DNA of 64,000 bases from Spisula solida (taxonomy: Eukaryota; Mollusca; Bivalvia; Venerida; Mactridae), in NCBI GenBank assembly GCA_947247005.1, contig OX365948.1, positions 10,839,455 through 10,903,454 of the forward strand, written 5' to 3'. Within the stretch, counting starts at the first letter, position 1, and each line of letters opens with the position of its first letter. Made by a program: the position numbers and the translations under genes. Below, one piece after another: positions 60,033 through 64,000 of this stretch. The notes beneath the pieces were generated by a model. The model was given only the letters and a program-made list of their open reading frames with translations, made no database searches and had not been told where the DNA came from.

Positions 60033-63000
60033 ATTATATTTATATTTCAGGTATATTTGCCTTGTACTAATCACAGTATTGATAAGTACGATGAGTGTAT
60101 AGCATTACTGTTTGACTTGTATTATTCGTATTGTAATCAAGATTACGGTTTTCTTAGGTGATTTTAATGCTCGAGTCAATACTGTGAATTTTAGTACACG
60201 TGACAAACTTTTATGTAAGTTTATGTCTGATTGTAATCTCAATGCTGTAAACTGCTCACGTATATGTCACGGTCCCAGGAACTCCTTTGTATCGTATGAT
60301 AATCAGTATGTATCTATGATTGACTATGTTTTGTTACCTGTAGAATGTATAGATTTAGTATTGCATTGTGAGATAGCTGATGATCATTGTTTGAATGTTT
60401 CTACACATAGACCTATTCTTTGTTGTATTGCATGTCATATTTCTAACAGAGAGCTTCATAATACCGAGCATTGTGTGAACTGGAAGAAATCGAATAATGA
60501 AAGTGTGTCTAACTATCAAACTCTCATTGCGGAAGATGAACAATTGAATACATTCACTCACTGTGATCTTGATGAGCAAGGTATTGACCATTTATATAAG
60601 GCATTGTGTGATAAACTAGTGTCTCATGCCCAAAATGTGTTTCCTCAAAAACGATATCGTGCTTATTTGAAACCTTACTGGACATCAGAACTCAGTGAAT
60701 TACACAATAGAATGAAGTGTCCAAGAGAAGCGTGGTGTAAAGCAGGTAGACCTCGTAATAAGGATTCGCGTGTGCTCTTACATTACAAACGTCTTAAAAC
60801 TGAGTTTAGACGTCGCCATAGACAATGCGTCAGACAGTACTTATTATCACTTGACCAGAAGTTAGAAAAAGAGGCAGAAACACACGCTATGAACTTTTGG
60901 AAAACGTTAAAATCGCGGAATAAGACGAATAAATCTAGTAATGGGGCCGGAATAGTATTTAATAACGAACTGTGTAGAGGCCGAGAAAAGTTATCTGAAC
61001 AATGGGGACTGTACTTCAAAGATCTATATTCACAGTCAGATTCGCGAGTGTTTAATGATGAATGGAGACGAGTTGTTGAGTCTACGGTGAACGAACAATT
61101 TAGTTCATTAGAACCAGACAAAAGTGCAAATGTAAGTGCAGAAACTATAGAGAAAACCATACAAACTCTACCGAACGGAAAAGCCGGCAGTGATGACCAT
61201 TTAGTCTATGAACATCTTATCTACGCACAACAAGAACTTGCACCGGTGCTGTCAAACTTGTATACATATATGTTGAGACTGAATTATATTCCGAATCGCA
61301 TGAAAAGTGGAATTATTATCACGTTACATAAAGGGGGCAGAAAACGCAAAGATGATCCGAACAATTACCGTGCCATTACGTTGTCATCTACTTTGTTAAA
61401 AGTGTTTGAAATGGTTCTTTTGGATCGATGCCAGGAGACATTATTACTGAAAATAAACAAACAACAAGGAGGATTTCAACGTGGCCTTGGATGCATGATG
61501 AGCTCGTTTGTGCTCCGGGAATGTATGTACTACGGTTATGAACAGTCGTCGAAAGTGTATACGTGTTTTCTCGACGGCAAGCAGGCATTCGATCATGTTT
61601 GGCACTCTGGTTTGTTTTACAAGTTGATGGAGTACAATGTTGATGCCACCACACTACTATCAATACGTGAAATGTACACCAATTCTATGAGACGCATTAG
61701 ATGCCAAGGTTTGGTATCTGCTGAATTTCCAATGCTACAAGGTACGCGACAAGGAGGAAAAAGCTCTCCACTTATGTATCTCGTTTTTATTAACGGACTT
61801 ATAAATGAACTAGAAGCTAGTGGGTTTGGATTCTGCATGTACAAGAACCAGCTATGTTCACCAACAGTCGCAGACGATATGGCACTGATATCTTTCTCAA
61901 AAACAGGATTGGACAATATGTTAGACATTTGCTCGAACTATTCTCGGAAATGGAGATATTTCTATAACGCTGCTAAATGTAAAGTGATTGTGTTTAATGA
62001 CCGACTATCCAAGGGAGACAATCGTGAATTCAAAATTGGGCCAGATACAATCGATGAAAGCGATAGTTATTGTCATTTAGGCATCACGTGCACTGATAAG
62101 TTCAGTACAAAGATTAACATACAGGAGGCTTGTACCAAGTTACGTGGAACATACTTTAGTATTGTAACCAATGGAGTCGATACGGCATCAGTGAATCCAA
62201 TTACAATTAGAACTATATATCAAACGGTTGTTTTGCCTAAGGCGCTGTACGGTTGCGAACTGTGGTCAACATATTCAAAAAGTGACATGAATAAACTTGA
62301 AAGGGCCCATCGCTTCTGCATTAAACACATGCAACAGTTCGTAAAGGGCACCAGTACTAATCTTGCTCTGACATGTGTGAACCTGGTTGCAATAGAGACA
62401 TTGATCGATTTCAAGAAACTTCAACTATTGGGACAATTGTGTAGGCTATCAAGTGATTACCTTGCCAGTAAAGTATTTGTGCACAGATTATGTCGATTTG
62501 TTAATGGTGACAGACAATCTATAGGATTTATTCCTGATATATACAGACTTTTGAACAGTTACAAATTAGTAGAATATATTGATACTTTTATACAAAGTGC
62601 GACTTTCCCTAGTAAAAATGCATGGAAGGGAATACTTAAACGGAACGTGATGTCTCCTAGCCACACCAGAATGTTTGAAGAGGCTATACAAGGCGAAAAC
62701 AACTGGCTGTTTCCTAGTGTCGTTGACAGTGATCGCTGCTCCCCTTTGTGGTATGTCTCAAAGAATACGCCCTCCTTATCGCGCGCATGTAGACGCATTC
62801 TTCATACAGTCATGAAGTTTATATCAAGACAACACATACAACGATGCCGGAAATGCTCATTGCTCACAGATAATTTAGTGATTCACTGGTTATGTCATTG
62901 TGTTAGTAATGACCATACTGAACTGTGGAATTCTCTGATATACTGTATTGGATATAACGAGTACAGAAAACTTATAAACATGAATGTAATAGATCAGTGT

Positions 63001-63427
63001 AAGTTAATTCTGGATCTCGCTGTTAGAAATAATGGTATTGTATTGCATAATGTACATATTGCTTTAGCTGTATGCAAGCTTGTGTAACGTGCTATATACT
63101 AGTATATGTATAGCCAGATTACAATTTTATTACGGGCAGTTGCTATACAGAGGTAGTCATATGGTGATTAGTGACTCACTTGTTTTGCCTTACATTTCGT
63201 TTCGGTAAGGTAAACCGTCAGTGAATTAAACATGATATTGAGCCGTGGGTATATTATGAATATGATGTTAATACTAATGAACACTTGCCGCAATAATTGT
63301 AGTCATATATTTGTTGATATATTTGTTGATGTATAAAATGCAAACAGTTTCAATTGTATACATGTATCTTATTTTCATGTAAATATATTATGTATATCTT
63401 CATTACTAGAGGAATAAAAGTAAAAGG
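60033..63427 (+). mobile_element. 5'-truncated LINE flanked by a 51-bp target-site duplication
   Basis: The insert of 3395 bp is bounded by identical 51-bp sequences (59982-60032 and 63428-63478) within a minisatellite. It contains most of ORF2 and a 3' UTR of about 340 bp ending AGGAATAAAAGTAAAAGG without a long poly-A. ORF1 and the start of the endonuclease are missing, typical of truncated LINE insertion. Confidence 0.85.
60051..63087 (+). pseudogene. LINE ORF2: endonuclease (partial), reverse transcriptase, C-terminal domain
   Basis: The long frame (about 60112-63087) begins inside an apurinic-type endonuclease domain, with GDFNAR, SMIDYVLLP and DHCLNVSTHRP. The preceding endonuclease residues (VYLPCTNHSIDKYDEC...) lie upstream in another frame ending near 60155, so one frameshift is present. 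The reverse transcriptase follows: NYRAITLSSTLLKVFE, a GGFQRG block, FLDGKQAFDHVW, LQGTRQGGKSSPLMYLVFI and the catalytic VADDMALIS (both Asp retained). After it come ALYGCELW and a C-terminal C-x2-C-x8-H-x3-C-like motif (CRKCSLLTDNLVIHWLCHC). No stop interrupts about 990 codons, so the copy is young. It cannot move unaided without its 5' end. Relatives in this window lie at 33.2-35.8 kb. CR1/L2-like affiliation is a guess. Confidence 0.85.
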
Positions 63428-63650
63428 TTATATGAAAAAGTTATGTTAATAAGTACAAACTTCTTTATATGAAGTGGTTATGTCCTTATATGAAGTACAA
63501 ACTTCTTTATATGAAGTGATCATGTCCTTAAACGATGTGCGAACTTCTTTATATGTAGTGCATATGTCCTTATGGGAAAAGCAAACTTATTGGTATGAAG
63601 TGCTTAAGTCATTATATTGAGTCGTTTTCTTCTTTATATAAATAGGTCCA
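63428..63650 (+). repeat. About 22-bp minisatellite, right of the LINE
   Basis: It starts with the 51-bp duplicate of 59982-60032, then further CTTTATATGAAGTGGTTATG-like units that become more diverged towards 63650. Confidence 0.85.
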
Positions 63651-64000
63651 ATTACGCGGGTTGACTTTCATCGGTTCGCCGCCATTAGAATAATCGCCGC
63701 GCGGGAAATCCTCTAGAAACTGAAATCTGAACTTGGCTGTGTTGGGGATTTCTACAATAGAAGACAGAGCAAGATTCGGACAACTTGTTCAGCAAAATTA
63801 TTAAAACATTTGTTTGTGTATTAAGTGCACAGGGGCTCGAAATCTACAGAAAAGTCTATTAAAAATACTATTAAACTTTATTTATCATTTTATTTTACAT
63901 AAACAGCAATAAGTCCTCAGCACAGCTAATTCTTCGTCCGTTTTGCTTTTATAAAATTTAATATATTCACCATATCGACATTACAGGATAAACCCGTTTT
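63651..64000. other. Window end, no gene seen
   Basis: No exon, repeat family or RNA gene was recognised before the window stops. Confidence 0.4.

Noticed and set aside
60112..60114. Treating 60112 as a real start for the LINE protein
   Set aside because: The codon is TTG, and the endonuclease domain continues upstream in a different frame. The copy is 5'-truncated and frameshifted.

Overview
This is an invertebrate nuclear window, AT-rich and crowded with repeats. It holds introns with GT..AG borders, several LINE remnants, many small inverted-repeat elements and minisatellites. A bivalve mollusc is the best inference. Two inverted copies of a GACCTTGACCTTTGA-type dispersed repeat (about 8.8 and 40.4 kb) and the LINE C-terminal types look like those of clam and mussel genomes. 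I recognise no named gene, and no tRNA or rRNA gene is visible.

Three intron-containing genes, all on the minus strand, form a dispersed paralogous family. Each encodes a signal peptide, a low-complexity ectodomain carried mostly on one large repetitive exon, one transmembrane helix and a short cytoplasmic tail. I rebuilt them from splice sites and reading phase: gene A (3703-10625, 927 aa, mucin-like, about 41 copies of an 11-residue Ser/Thr/Pro repeat), gene B (40796-47447, 769 aa, Ser/Tyr/Asp repeats) and gene C (53766-59134, 271 aa, a short version of B). The introns flanking each repeat exon are all phase 1. In B and C the first exon contributes only the ATG. All three tails end in a related G-x-V-P-A-x3-Y ... 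Tyr motif. A decayed repeat exon of the same family lies at about 51.47-52.5 kb.

Between genes A and B, 15076-32911 is one very large palindromic mobile element. It has two near-identical inverted arms of about 5.3 kb, each mostly a tandem array of 42/49-bp units plus a 1.5-kb GC-richer module, around a 7.2-kb spacer. It is flanked by a 10-bp direct repeat (TATGAATAGC) that looks like a target-site duplication. The motif at the element's ends (GCCAACTTCACGCTGC) recurs as an eight-copy cluster in the spacer with alternating 38/22-bp spacing. No transposase is visible. It resembles foldback or long-TIR Mutator-like elements and is the best candidate for something undescribed.

The rest is transposon sediment. 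A nearly open, 5'-truncated LINE at 60033-63427 is bounded by a perfect 51-bp duplication. At 33.2-35.8 kb a LINE fragment is split by a TA-flanked element that is itself split by a TTAA-flanked element. Several TA- or TTAA-flanked inverted-repeat elements and older LINE fragments make up most of the remainder.
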